In this document: one piece after another, positions 1 to 11,375 of the stretch
Layout: every line of letters begins with the position of its first letter
Numbering within the stretch: the stretch's first letter is position 1
Origin: Stictocephala bisonia
Lineage: Eukaryota > Arthropoda > Insecta > Hemiptera > Membracidae
Reading direction: 5' to 3'
Assembly: GCA_035578905.1 (NCBI GenBank)
Contig: JAQJVL010000307.1
Span: 372,001-436,000, forward strand
Length of the DNA: 64,000 bases
Translations under genes and position numbers: made by a program
Notes under the pieces: generated by a model
Told to the model about the DNA's origin: nothing
The model's database searches: none
The model's input: only the letters and a program-made list of their open reading frames with translations

Positions 1-540
1 TTTTTGTATGATTACATCCATAACAAGTTTGGTAATTAATCAGGCCGTTGTAATAAACAGTGTGCTCGTAAAACTCAGTAATGCCTGTTTTTATGGTTGG
101 GAAAGGTTGCGTTAATTAATACGTCGACAGCATTGTTGGTTGCGACCAGTTGAACAAACGAGAGGCGCTCCAAGAAGGCTACAAAAAATACCAGATTAAT
201 TTTTCATTTATTGATTACAGTCAATGAAATACAGGAGTAATTGATTGTAAAAATACAAGGGCTACTCTTGCTAATTTTCTCTCTTATTCAAAATTTAAAC
301 TTCGTATTTTTTAGTGGCTGACCGTTATAAACGAATACATTACATGTAAAGTAGATAGACTGAGTATTAATGAACGGTGATTTATAGTGTTGTTTTTTTT
401 ATGTTTTATTATTTTTTTTTAAGGAAAGACTATAATATAATGTGTCATTTGCATGACGTAGTCTACATATTACTAAATAATTTATTGATGCTATACAAAT
501 TTCACTTGCACAGGTTTTGTTATAAAATGAACCACTTTAT
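1..540. other. AT-rich DNA without recognised features
   Basis: AT-rich sequence with homopolymer A/T runs and stops in all frames. I see no gene, repeat array or element end here. Confidence 0.6.
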
Positions 541-542
541 TA

Positions 543-965
543 TAGACTAGCTCTACCCGCTCGCTTCGCCAGTCTTAATATTGAGTTTGATTATACAACC
601 AAAATGTGCAGCAAGCATTCAGTTTACACTGAATCCAATTTAGAACAGCTGATGTTATGTATAGCTTACTTCTGTACTCAATTATTTTAAATTTTAAAAG
701 TTTATACTACCACAATTTTATTGAATTTGTTTATATTTAACAGCTGTTAATCAAATACGACAGTCAATTAATATAGGTCCACAAGAATACCATGGGGATT
801 TTGGAGGCCAGTGGGACTGATTTCGGAGAGGAAAATCCTTTCTTAGTGAGCCTCTAGGGGCCACGATAAACCTACGTACAATTTCAAGTCAATGTCAAGT
901 CAATTTTGGACGTATAGTTTTGGAGAAATAGTGATGAGTAGTAAATGGCTTTTATAAATAAATAG
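543..965 (+). mobile_element. Relic of a dispersed arthropod repeat (class uncertain)
   Basis: The left part reads CTACCCGCTCGCTTCGCC, a motif common at one end of dispersed arthropod repeats. The right part (about 880-945) has the pattern 'CAAGTCAATTTTGGACGTA..GTTTTGGAGAAATAG', resembling the 'gatcggttgagccgttttggag' end of such elements. A second, more GC-rich relative seems to lie at 33.34-33.91 kb with the same order: GC-rich motif first, then a 'gatccgatgagtggtttag' end. No coding remnant is visible. The class (LINE tail or DNA element) is a guess. Confidence 0.4.
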
Positions 966-979
966 ATACTTAAAAGACC

Positions 980-1402
980 CTTTCTTTCAAAGTCTACACA
1001 AATCTGTAAGTCTACTTTCAGAGGGCACAAATTACTCTGATAGTTGACTCTGAATCAGTGAAATATCGGGTTCTCGCCATATTTAGCCATTTCCTGTGAA
1101 CTAGCTATGCATTTGGTAAAATTAAATTGTAAATTTTGCGATTAAAATCAGTTTGTTCTCTTAAATCAGTGTCAAAGTCTAGATAAATCTGTAAGTCCAC
1201 TTTTAGAGGGCGCAAAGTAGGGTAATTGACTCTTGAGTCAGTGAAATATCGTGTTTCTAGCCATGTCCTTTGACCTGGATATACATGTGCTCAGACTAAA
1301 TTGTATGTTTTCCTATTGAATACAGTATGTTCTCTTAGATAACAAAGTTTTACAGTCTGGAATAATCTTTAAGTCTACTCTTAGACGCCGTAAATTAACC
1401 AA
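980..1402 (+). repeat. Degenerate tandem repeat, ~180-bp unit, about 2.3 copies
   Basis: A block beginning 'AGTCTACACAAATCTGTAAG' near 993 recurs near 1177 and, more diverged, near 1356. In each copy it is followed by 'TCTACTTTCAGAGGGC'-like sequence. The first two copies continue together through 'GTTGACTC..TCAGTGAAATATCG' and 'CAGT..GTTCTCTTA'. Spacing is 184 then about 179 bp. Divergence is substantial, so this is an old duplication. Confidence 0.75.
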
Positions 1403-2303
1403 TTTGATTTATACGCACAAATTGAAAATCTAGTTCTACCTAAGGATGAAGGAGGTGAGATAGAGAAAAAATTCATAGGGCCAAAGTTGTAGATCGTCTC
1501 AAATCAGGCACAGTAAATGGTGTTTTGCTGTAGAAACGTTTATTTAGCCGCTACACTCCAATTAGAGAAACGCTGTATTTTGCATTTAAAATGTTTTGCA
1601 CTAAAAAAGCCTTCCATCTTCTACTTACTAAGAATTTTTCAAAATCTCTACTTAATGCGGATCTACAACATAAGAGCTTTGACTCAACACATTTACAGCC
1701 TCGTAGGTTTAGTGCTATTTTAGTTACTACGATGAGTGAATGAGTCAGTGGTATTTGCCTTTTATAGGTAAATTACCACTGACTATAAAATATTTTATAG
1801 ATTAAATATGCTATTTACAACTTCCAAGAAAATCACTTTTCTTGATGAATGGTAATTTTTACCAACGTTCATTCGTAAAATCAAATCTATAAATACGTTC
1901 TCTAAATATTCATAGATTGTATTCATAAATATGATTTATCTATGAATACTTGAGAACTAAATAAATCTTTAAACAATAAATAAACTATTATTTATTTATT
2001 GTTACATAAATGCGATAGCAAATAAAATATTATTTCGTTTCACCTTAGTTCACCACAATTAGGCATCATATGGTTTTTTTTTTAATATTCAGGTGAAAGC
2101 AGGGTACTCGTGTCTCTATTGGATTGCCTTTGTAGTACAAACTGTAATACATATTTTTTTCATAATTTATTTTCACAAACGAAGTATAGATAACCAAATG
2201 GGAGTAATATTTGCAAAATTAAAAATAACAAGAAAAGAAAGTTAGTTTAGCAATTTTTTAAACGTGTGTTAGCAATTTTGATTAATGTTCCCGAATAAAA
2301 TAT
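1403..2303. other. AT-rich DNA without recognised features
   Basis: No supported gene. A 68-codon frame at 1517-1723 has no domain, no codon signal and no neighbours. A segment at about 2091-2138 ('GGTGAAAGCAGGGTACTCGT..') resembles 3996-4042 ('GGTGAAAACAGGTTACTTCT..'), so it is probably part of an unclassified dispersed repeat. Confidence 0.55.
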
Positions 2304-2304
2304 G

Positions 2305-2793
2305 GTAAAAAATTACAGAAGACTAACTCACAGTGAACTTAAAAAATAACAGAAGACTAACTCACAGTGGACTTAAAAATTACAGAAGACTAACTCACAG
2401 TGGACTTAAAAAGTTACAGAAGACTAACTCACAGTGGACTTAAAAAATAACAGAAGACTAACTCACAGTGGACTTAAAAAGTTACAGAAGACTAACTCAC
2501 AGTGGACTTAAAAAATAACAGAAGACTAACTCACAGTGGACTTAAAAAGTTACAGAAGACTAACTCACAGTGGACTTAAAAAATAACAGAAGACTAACTC
2601 ACAGTGGACTTAAAAAGTTACAGAAGACTAACTCACAGTGGACTTAAAAAATAACAGAAGACTAACTCACAGTGGACTTAAAAAGTTACAGAAGACTAAC
2701 TCACAGTGGACTTAAAAAATAACAGAAGACTAACTCACAGTGGACTTAAAAAATAACAGAAGACTAACTCACTCACAGTGGACTTAAAAAATA
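2305..2793 (+). repeat. 34-bp minisatellite with alternating dimers (~14 units)
   Basis: Units share the core GAAGACTAACTCACAGTGGA and differ in the spacer, which is TTAAAAAATAACA in one type and TTAAAAAGTTACA in the other. The two types alternate strictly over most of the array, giving a 68-bp higher-order unit. The first unit carries GTGAACTT and the last has a 4-bp duplication (ACTCACTCACAG). Copies are nearly identical, implying recent expansion of the dimer. Confidence 0.95.
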
Positions 2794-2797
2794 TATA

Positions 2798-2962
2798 TTT
2801 TTTAGTCCATTTATCAGGCAGAGTAAGGGGAAAACCAGTACACTAGAAGGTGAACATTACTCATAATATTTCAGTCTTGGCTGGATTCGAACCTGTGCTA
2901 TATCTAACCCAGGATCAAAATCCTGGCGCCTTGAACTGCTCGCTCACTGGCTCGTCTCAGAG
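2798..2962 (-). mobile_element. tRNA-derived SINE, Leu/Ser-like head (family C)
   Basis: Read on the minus strand from about 2962: a box A-like region (GAGCCAGTGAGCGAGCAG), then AAGGCGCCAGG, an anticodon-arm-like inverted repeat (CCAGGA..TCCTGG), and a near-perfect box B, CAGGTTCGAATCCAGCC, at about 2881-2897. The AAGGCGCCAG segment is typical of class II (Leu-like) tRNA heads. The body continues through CTAGTGTACTGGTTTTCCCC. A diverged copy on the same strand is at 48935-49103. It is not a functional tRNA: the acceptor stem is not closed and the head runs straight into the body. Confidence 0.72.
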
Positions 2963-2965
2963 ATT

Positions 2966-4045
2966 GGACAACGTTAATTATAAATTCCATAATTATATTG
3001 AGATATGTATCATTAATATAATATAGCCTTTATGTTTGTTCACTTGCAAAGAACGAATTAATATTTTCTCCGCTACATTTTTAAATTTGTTTTACTAAAA
3101 TCTTAGTGTTTGAGATTTAGTGAAGTGGAGACAGTGTACATTAAGAGCAGGACGTCTCAGACATGGCTGTAACAGTGGTGGTGTTTTCACCCCCTTTGAT
3201 ATACAGTGATATCTCCCTACTTTATGGGCTTATGGGGCTAATAAATTACTTCCGGGTGGTTTGTAAACGCTCAGCCCTCATCTTCAAAGACCTAGGATGA
3301 AATACGGAACGTTTGTCATCGAGGTGCTTTATTTCTTATTTTATAGTAAACCATACATTATTTTTTGTTTTCGACTAAAATTATTTATTGAAGAAGACTT
3401 TAGCGAACTAAAATATTAGGTATAGCAAAAACTATATTTTTGTTGTTGCTCGTAATATTTTACAGGCCGTTTAGAAGAGACTACTTTATTCAATACATAA
3501 AAATTACATTTACGACAGGTCGGATCATTCGACAAAATCCTGGATGGAAAGCAAACAATACGGTAAAAATTTAACTCATGAACTCTAATCAAAAAAAGTA
3601 CTTATTATTAATTATAACACTAAAATTAGCAAATATTAAATTAGAAATGTTATAATGTATTAAAGAATTTGATGATAAAGAAATTTTACTACATTATGTA
3701 TAATGTTGTTGTAGATACTTTAATTGCTTTTCAATGCTTGCATTCAAAAGCTATAATTAATTTTTTTAGTTCATGATGTTCACTAGCTTTGTTTCATCTT
3801 TTTCTTTCATCAGTAACTAATGGTCCTTCACCAGTTTTTATTTACATTTACGTTGTGAATATTAGGTAGTTTTTAGGACATTTTTAGTTGTAATTGTTTG
3901 TTGTGCTTGTCATTTGACACTTACTTTTCGTTTTACTCTTTTCATGTTAGTAAATATAACCTCTCTATATATCGTATAGATTTTATGTTTCTCGGGTGAA
4001 AACAGGTTACTTCTGTCTTTATTGGATTGGACTTTAGTTTCCATC
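2966..4045. other. AT-rich DNA without recognised genes
   Basis: No supported gene or element ends. About 3996-4042 matches 2091-2138 loosely and is probably part of a dispersed repeat. Confidence 0.55.
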
Positions 4046-4051
4046 TTCAAA

Positions 4052-4262
4052 AAAATTAGTTATTGAGGATGGCTAGATCGAGTGTAAGTGTTCTTTCTGT
4101 TTGTAATGTGTCCTCGCGTTGAGTTGTAAAAGCAATATTATCTGCCTTTATGGATCTTAATTGTGTAGTGGGAATGTTGGCAGTGCATACATCGAATAAA
4201 AGAGGAGGAAGAAGACAGATCCTTGTCGAAGTCCATCATTCATGTCCACTATTATTCTACAA
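4052..4262 (-). pseudogene. Dead LINE (Jockey-like) reverse transcriptase fragment
   Basis: The minus strand translates as the palm region of a non-LTR reverse transcriptase. One frame at about 4175-4250 gives GLRQGSVFFLLFYSMYALP, corresponding to the family motif G-x-PQGS-x-LSPLLF. After a frameshift, about 4070-4165 gives KADNIAFTTQREDTLQTERT, corresponding to the YADD catalytic block and the following helix. The second catalytic Asp is replaced (ADN) and stops or frame changes intervene, so it cannot be active. Jockey-like assignment rests on the spacing and the 'TERTLTLDLAILN' continuation. The fragment is truncated at both ends and unrelated AT-rich DNA follows. Confidence 0.72.
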
Positions 4263-5709
4263 CTGACAACAGAGGTAGATAATTTTGATCATTAATAAAC
4301 CATCTCTAGTTTTGTGTGCTAGAAAAATAATTGCTCTTGAATACCAATTAAATATAAAAGTTGAAGGATCGTTAAAAGAATCGGATGCCGGGCAGATGGA
4401 AAAGAAGAAAAGACGGGTACTTGAGACACTCGACGCCCGTTGTTCCCTAGTGTCGATCCCGTAATGACGTCTTGCACATTCAATTTGCTCTGATATCATT
4501 AATGTTGCAATGATATGTACCCTCTACACATTCATTAGTGTGCAATGACATAACTGGAGTGTGTATTGTTCCTTATGGCAAGCACATTGTACTTCTGTTA
4601 CAATTTTCTTTTTTTTCAAAAGACGACAGATTTTTTCCCTACAAATGACTTTTATGTAAAAGAAATTTTAAATTGTTGCTAGTACTTAGGAGCTGAATAA
4701 TGAGCAAATCTTTAAGGGTAATATATATTTTCCATTTGTAAACCATAGCAAAAATATATCAATAATAAGGGTTTACTAGGCATAGCACAACGACATTAGA
4801 ACCTCGTAAATAGTCCGAGAAGATTAATATTTCCCAATTTTAATAACATATAACTCCATTATCTATATATGTTACTTTAATTATATATAAGAACTCCAGC
4901 TTTGTAATTTATCTGTCTTTAATTGTACGTAATCGAGTTTCTTACATCGTGGAATAACATGTAGTTGGTATTATAGTATCCTGTATATTCATCAAAAATA
5001 ATAATAAAATTGTTAATTATTTTATTTGTTGATCTTACAGTAATATGTAAAATTAATTTAATGAGCCAACTGACCAAAATAACCGGAATATTGTTTTAAT
5101 GTAATATAATACTTTATAGTCTTTCTTTTCTTTTGAAACGTTCATTTAAAGAACAAATAATTCCTAACAAAGACAATGAATACATCATTCAGAGAAGGAA
5201 GAAATTAATTAAGACAAGGAACATACTTTTTTAATTCAATCCCTTTTAACATTTGCCTTTGTTCTTTTACAGTGGTGAATTTTATATTTTAGAGATCTCT
5301 AGTCAGCGACTTAATTGACTTGCTAAATAACATTTGAGAGGTGTTAGCTTTCCCATAACGTGTAATATATCTGAAAGCCTAATTAAGAATTTTACTTACT
5401 ATAGTGTAATTCTTAATGCGTGAATATTTTATTCAATAGGTATGAGAACTTATTTGGATATACATTAATACCTTAGTTAAGGGAGTAGCCGTAACTAAGG
5501 CGCTGGTTCTCCAAGCAGCTAACCCGGGTTTTGCGTGGTTTAGTTATATAAATTTATTTGTTTTTTGTAAGTTAGATTTATATTTTAACTGGTCCCCAAC
5601 AGTTAATATTATAATTATCTTAAGCTTTCTTTTTATTTAAGGTTGAATTCTATATGCTTATAATTTTGTCACTCTTGGTTTAACCCAAGTTTTGTAAGTT
5701 AGATTTATA
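4263..5709. other. AT-rich DNA without recognised features
   Basis: About 1.4 kb of AT-rich sequence. An 80-codon minus-strand frame at 4257-4499 overlaps the LINE fragment edge in another frame and looks spurious. A 'TTTTGTAAGTTAGATTTATAT' segment is present near 5564-5585 and again near 5691-5711, just before the MITE. Confidence 0.55.
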
Positions 5710-5711
5710 TA

Positions 5712-6143
5712 CAGGGTGTCCAGGTTTGATTTTCGAATACTTTTACAGGATTATTTGTCAGGTCAATACAAGCAAATGATTCCATATAACATGCGTCCTA
5801 TCTTGATAAGTTTTCAGTCTGTGTGTTGGTATATGTTTTTTATAAAAATTGTAGTATATGAAAAACCGTTTAACATACAATACTGATTTTTTGTATACAA
5901 GTTAATCGTAGACGTACAGACTTTTTACGGTAAATGTGTCTTTTTAAAATAACTATCATACCAAAAGTTTGTATTGTATGTCGAATGGTTTTTGAGATAT
6001 ACAGATTTGTACAAAAAACACATACAGACACACAGACTGCAAATTAATCGAGATAGGACACATGTTATATGGCATTATTTGCTTGTACTGACCAGATAAA
6101 CAATCCTCTTAAATATGCGACAGTCGAAGCTGGACACCTTTTG
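5712..6143. mobile_element. 432-bp MITE with ~190-bp inverted arms, TA-flanked
   Basis: The left end CAGGGTGTCCAGGTTTGA is matched, inverted, by the right end (reverse complement CAAAAGGTGTCCAGCTTCGA). Complementarity continues through CAATACAAGCAAATGATTCC, ACATGCGTCCTATCTTGAT and CAGTCTGTGTGT, leaving a short central loop near 5920. Both ends are flanked by TA, the target duplication of Tc1/mariner-type transposition. There is no coding sequence, so it is non-autonomous. Arms differ by scattered substitutions, so the insertion is not very recent. Confidence 0.85.
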
Positions 6144-6149
6144 TATAGT

Positions 6150-7004
6150 TTTGCATACAGTACTATAAAAAATATTCAATTTTAAAAAAGCCCTACAAAA
6201 TATTCTTGAAACAAGAGTAAACATATAATTAAAATACTACACATGAATGATTGAATAGTATTTTATCATTGTTTGGCTCGAGTTTTCATTTATTTTTAGC
6301 GCTATTAAATTTATTGCAATATTGTTTATAAATAACTAAAATTGTTCATCCCAGTTTAATCAAAGTTGACGCGTGGTATTGAAATCTTATTCTCCTGAGA
6401 ATTGGAAATCTCTTTGCTTTGATGAGAAGTCAACATTCAATATCTGGAGGAGATAAATATGTTAATAATTCAGGGTCTGTAGCCATCCTTAAATTATATT
6501 CCAATTTATGCATTTAATTTATACTTCATAAAATAAATTTTTTTCACATTATTCTGTATTGTAAATATGCTGAACATTTAATTCGACTGTTAAATAAGAT
6601 AATACTATTTAGTTTTTTTTTTAGTATAAATGTTGTGAATTAAATAAATAAACAAGTAAATAAAAGAGCCGACTAAGCAAACTATACTGCAATCAACGAT
6701 TATTTTATTTGCCTTTATTGAGTTCTCCAATTCCCTTTATAACTCCACTGGCTATGTATCTAACTGGTTGCATGTGTTTCAGGTACGTGAACGTCCATGC
6801 ACTATGTAAGGTAATACAATATGTTTTTTTATGTATTTAGCCGATTTAAACTATGTGTATACTGTATTTAAACCCATCAAAGATCTTAATATACCAGTCA
6901 AGCATTAGAGTCTTCGTTATGAGAATGAAAAGAAACATAAAAAAAATTAAAACCGACTAAACACATGTTAAATGTTTAAAATGTCTATATCCATAACCTT
7001 ACTT
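6150..7004. other. AT-rich DNA without recognised features
   Basis: No gene, tandem array or inverted repeat found by eye. Confidence 0.55.
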
Positions 7005-7007
7005 GGT

Positions 7008-8090
7008 CCTAACCCAAGTTGGTTTTTTTGGCCTCACCAAGATCATTCCACCATTTTTATCGGTTATCTATCATGTCTTCCGTAGCTCTTAGTCTTCCCA
7101 TATCTTTTTTGACTTGGTACCACCAGCGAATACTTGGTCGTCCTAAGGGTCTTTCCTCTCGGTATTTCCTCTAAGACTGAGCTTAAATTAGAGTGCCTGC
7201 TCCTTCTGTAGACATGTCCTGCCCGCCGTAGTCTTTGCTCTTAATTGTAGCTATAATCTTCACATAGTTCCCGTAATTATCTGTTTTATCTGATTATCCA
7301 TACACTATTTTCTGATATAGGTAAAAATTCTTCTAATTATTTTATTTTCCAAGGTAATTAATTTTCTTTCAGGTTGCTTTGAAAGCATCCACGTTTATGA
7401 ATCATATGTGATAGCAGGTCGTATGATTGACTTATACATCTTCACTTTAGTTTTCCTTGAAAGTATTTTACTTTTAAGAAGTTTTTTAAGAGGCCAGTGG
7501 TCCTTAAAGCAATTGAGGGTTCTTAATTATATTCTGTCCCCTCGGTGTTATTTTGGTCTAGGACCACTCCTTAATACATAAATTCTGTACACCTCTAGAA
7601 ACACTTTGAGCCAATAAGTAAAAGATTTTGTACTTGCGATGAGTTTCTCCCTAGAACTAGATATCTGTTTTTTTCTTTATTTTTAAAAAAATAACGTACT
7701 TTTTGGCTTCTTTTATAAGCTATATACTGCTAATTTCTTCAGGTCAAATTCGCTTTCTGCCATAAATGCTATGTCGTCTGTACAAGCTAAAATATTATTT
7801 ATTTCCTACTTCAAGGCTAGGGTGGTGATTTTAGACATGCTTAAAAGTTTCTTCTAGCCATAGGATACACAATAAAGGTGAAAGCCCACAACCCTGCCCT
7901 ACACCACTGTTGAGAATGTAATCTTGTGTGTAATCATCATTGATTCTTATTTTGGACCCTTCTGTGAACTGCTTTACCAAATTTATAAGTTTTTATGGTA
8001 TGCCATTTTTAAAATGTAGGCCTATTTCAACATTTGTTTTATGGTAATACTGTCATAAAATTTCTTTATATTTCTATTAAATTTCATTGA
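7008..8090 (-). pseudogene. Dead, 5'-truncated LINE reverse transcriptase with C-terminus
   Basis: Translating the minus strand from about 8075 downwards gives successive LINE reverse transcriptase blocks. They are a relic of the AFDS block (FDSITIKQML), then a frame with GIP-KLINLVKQFTEGSKIRI followed by DYILNSGVGQGCGLSPLLCI (about 7860-7990), and CTDDIAFMAESEFDLKKL at about 7735-7790. This last is the xADD catalytic motif with Ala replaced by Thr. At the 3' end, about 7020-7145, comes the C-terminal signature GRPSIRWWYQVKKDMGRLRA followed by WWNDLGEAK. That order and the W..RD-type tail are typical of insect endonuclease/reverse transcriptase LINEs. Several stops and frame changes show it is dead. 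The 5' end, including the endonuclease, is missing. Confidence 0.82.
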
Positions 8091-8235
8091 GTATTTAGGA
8101 CTGACTGTAATACAAGAAAGGCATAAAATACAATGCAACTCTAGTACTATGCAGTTAAATTTAATACATAGGAAGGTGTTATATTGTGAAATCTTTATTT
8201 TCCACTCAACTTTTAGTGTAGCCTATAAAAGTATT

Positions 8236-8641
8236 AGTGGCGCAGTGTTGTAACCAAGCTACTTGAGGACAACGTTTCGGGGAGATTGTAAGTAATAGGT
8301 TTTATGTCTGGTTCTCTTAATAATGACATGGCGTCCACTTAATGGTTTCCATCAATATAGACACTACTATATACGTGTAAGTTGGTGGCCATGGTCCGAA
8401 TATTGTGTAGAGGAGAGAACTTATTATTAGGCTTGTACAATTAGCTTAAAATGATAATATATGGTTCGTATTTCAAGTAAAAATTGAAGTCTCTTAGTTG
8501 CCCTGGCTATTGGTCTATTAATTAATGGATCTTTCTAAGAAACAATCAAACTTAGTAACAATGATTAAACTCTTTAATCCACATTTATGACACTCATTCT
8601 CCCCTCATATTCAACCATAACTTTATGATGGCCGTCTTAGT
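8236..8641 (+). mobile_element. SINE family A, old copy
   Basis: Begins GTGGCGCAGTGTTGTAACCAAGC (box A-like TGGCGCAGTG). It follows the same order as the 42.4-kb copy: GGAGATTGTAAG.AATAGG, TGGTTCTCTTAATA.TGACATGG, ACACTACT, AGGCTTGTACAATTAGCTTAAAAT, TTAGTTGCCCTGGCTATTGG, and the 3' module ending GGCCGTCTTA. It is heavily diverged. It begins about 150 bp from the 5'-truncated edge of the LINE remnant. Confidence 0.85.
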
Positions 8642-10283
8642 CATGTGTACTACAGAGGGGTCGTTACTTGATGTTAACCAAAGTGTGGCCTTTGTCTGCT
8701 CATTGTCTAATTATAAATCAGTTATGGGCATATATGTTTGGGTATGTAAAGTCTGAATATAATTTGAAAAAAGTTTGTACTTAATTTATTCTCCGTTATG
8801 ACTGCATTCCATGATATGTCTAATAGTTTATTATGTCTTTGCCTAAGTAGGCCAGGTTTTAAGGACATCTTAGTAAAGTTAAACAACATTTTACCGGATG
8901 ACAGAAATTTCAGTTCTTAGTAATTCTTAACAATACACAGTATTTAACCTTGCCGTTCCAGTTAGAGTATCACATGGCAATTTTACTTTCAACCAAAGTC
9001 TGTTCAGAACTTTTGAAAAACTTGAAAACTCGTAAAGCTTCTGCTGTTTTTACAAAAGTAGTACTGTACTTTCTCGCCCAGCCAAACAACGATGTGATAC
9101 TAACGTGCTCCCACGTAATTACATTATCACTATATTGTTGTATTCCGTGAGAACTGTTGCGTGTTGTTATTGTTCAAAGGCAATAACGAGGGATCCGTAA
9201 CACCCCTGTTATCATCACCCTCGCCCTGAACCAATCACCCTATATCAATATCACCCCTTATAAGTTATGGACCATTGCATGCCAGTATATCGTAATCAGT
9301 CCGTATTGTTGTCTGAATTGTGTATATATTGATCAGATGAAGGTAATTTGTAGTAGTGTTCAAGATTGAACTGACAAGTTAATACGAGTAAGTGTGGAGC
9401 CTAAAAATTACATACTTTATAAAAACATCGTAATAGTGTTCAGGGAGGCAATTAGAGGGATGGGATTGACAAGAATCATACTTAAGTTTACGCTGTGAAC
9501 TAAGGATGTCGATTCCATTTATAAGTAGGCTAAAAGGGTAGATAATGTCCTATATGTATATGAAATGCAGGCAGATAACCTTTTAAAATGTAATACTAAT
9601 AAATAAAATAAGTTAAGAAGTTTCCAAAAGCTGTAATAATGTGTAGGATGGGTACAATGTACAGTATAAAATATTTAACAAAATAATAAATTAATTGACA
9701 AAACTATCAATTTAATTAAGAGTCGTGAATAAAAGGCAATTTTTCTGATCTTACCCAAAAGAAATTAATTAAAAGGGAATTAAAAAGTAAGAATTAGGAA
9801 CGTTTTTTATAAGTTTTTTTATAAATAGGAATTATTTTATACATTGGTCTCATTATAGGTGCATAGGGGGAGTGTTTCAACTTGTTGAAACAAACATGTT
9901 TCCGTACCTTTGGAAAGCTCGTGGACGATTTCTTATTCGACGTTGTAGTTCCTCAGCAGTCTTGTCTCTACTTTAGAGGAAACTCCACACTGTGCTTTGA
10001 CACGATGGTATTTTCAGTGAATGAGGGATACATAAAATTACTTTGATCCCTGAATTCGGATTTCCCCATTTTAATGTGGGATATTTCATTTGTAAAGAAT
10101 TCTTTCTTTCTTTTCAATAAATGTAAATGTGCCATAAAGTGATTTATTATTTTTAAATTGAAGTATTGTTTCTAAATTAGTGTCTTTTATCTATAAATGT
10201 TGTTGGTTTATTTAAATATTAAAACCAGCATGAAAATGTTTACCTAGCAAAAGTGGAATTGTTTTGTTGACTCTGATTATAAG
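8642..10283. other. AT-rich DNA without recognised features
   Basis: No supported gene. A 66-codon frame at 8950-9150 has no recognisable domain. About 9840-10020 is somewhat less AT-rich (GGAAAGCTCGTGGACGA..), perhaps part of an unclassified repeat. Confidence 0.5.
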
Positions 10284-10617
10284 AAAATGAGGACCTTTTC
10301 CATTAATTCACTACCACTACTTTTTCCGTTTCTTTTATCGCAATTAAGTTAGGTTAGGTGACTACTAAAGCTACCTAGCTAAACTGGCAAATCCAATATT
10401 GACTTAACCCTGAATGCGCTCGCCGTTTGTAAATTCTTGGAAACCGATACGATAAGGCCAGTGATATCGGATTCCTAGCGGGTAAGGAATACCACAATGG
10501 ACGTAAAAATGATTGGGGAATAGTTTTAGAGCAGTAAAATGTTTATCAAGAGGTAATGAATTAAGAGAAACAAAAAAAGTAGTGGTAGTGAATTAACGGA
10601 AAATATCCGAAAATGAA
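10284..10617. repeat. Inverted repeat, ~50-bp arms around a 225-bp spacer
   Basis: The left arm (about 10284-10338) contains CCATTAATTCACTACCACTA. The right arm (about 10564-10617) contains its reverse complement TAGTGGTAGTGAATTAACGG, with matching flanks (ATTTTC.., TTTCTTTT/AAGAGAAA). It could be a MITE-like foldback. No terminal signature or target duplication is obvious. Confidence 0.7.
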
Positions 10618-10916
10618 AATGAATCCTAGGAGATGCGATGTGTCGGGTAAAACTATTTTAAAAATATTGATAAACTTTCCAAAACCCACACAGATACCCA
10701 GAGAGGTTGTATGAACGACTAGGAATAATAATATCGTGTCTAAATATATTGTGTGGTGGGAGAGGTAGTCAGGTTTCTGAATTATTTCTCGACCCATAAT
10801 AGTGAGTAGCATGGTCGGGGATACTTGTCAAGTGTCAAATAGTGGGAAGATTGGGTGGGTGGGGGTTGTAGTGTCGTAATAATTTATAGAGGTTGGAAAG
10901 TTGTTCATTAATCATT

Positions 10917-11375
10917 AATAAGACGCCAATTGTAGAGATAAGGGCAAATATGAGTGTTGAATAAGTGTAACGAGTGTCAATGAAAGCCAATTGTAGAGAT
11001 AAGGGCAAATATGAGTGTTGAATAAGTGTAACGAGTGTCAATGATGGATAGTAGTAATCGTTGTCTAACTAAGATCGTCTTTCCTTATGAGGAATCGTTT
11101 ATTAATATCCCAATAGCCAGGGAAACTTACAGATTTACGTGGAATCCGAACCTCGTATTTTTGGTCTGATTTTCAGCTAATTAACAAGCTTCATACTCGA
11201 TTCTCTTCTCTACACAGCATGCAAACCGTGACTTGTACACAATAGACTTCTCTAGTAGTGTCCACGCCAAAGGCAACCATTGACCGGACGCCAAATCGGT
11301 GTTATCGCTTACAATCTCCCCATCACTTTGTCCAGTAGTAGCTGGGTTACAGCACTGCACCACTAGTGCCGACAG
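10917..11375 (-). mobile_element. SINE family A, minus strand, with duplicated tail
   Basis: On the minus strand it starts near 11375 with CTGTCGGCACTAGTGGTGCA and TGCTGTAACCCAGCTACTAC. It runs through the GTCTATTGTG/AGAGAAGAGAATCG region, AGCTGAAAATCAGACC, the box B-like GGTTCGGATTCC (about 11142-11153), GCCCTGGCTATTGGG, and the shared 3' module. The 3' tail is present twice in tandem: 10919-10980 and 10981-11042 share CCAATTGTAGAGATAAGGGC and TGTTGAATAAGTGTAACGAG. This is a roughly 60-bp duplication with almost no divergence. Confidence 0.85.

Noticed and set aside
2881..2962. Functional tRNA-Leu gene
   Set aside because: Box B is good, but the acceptor stem does not close and the sequence continues into a SINE body also present at 48.9 kb.
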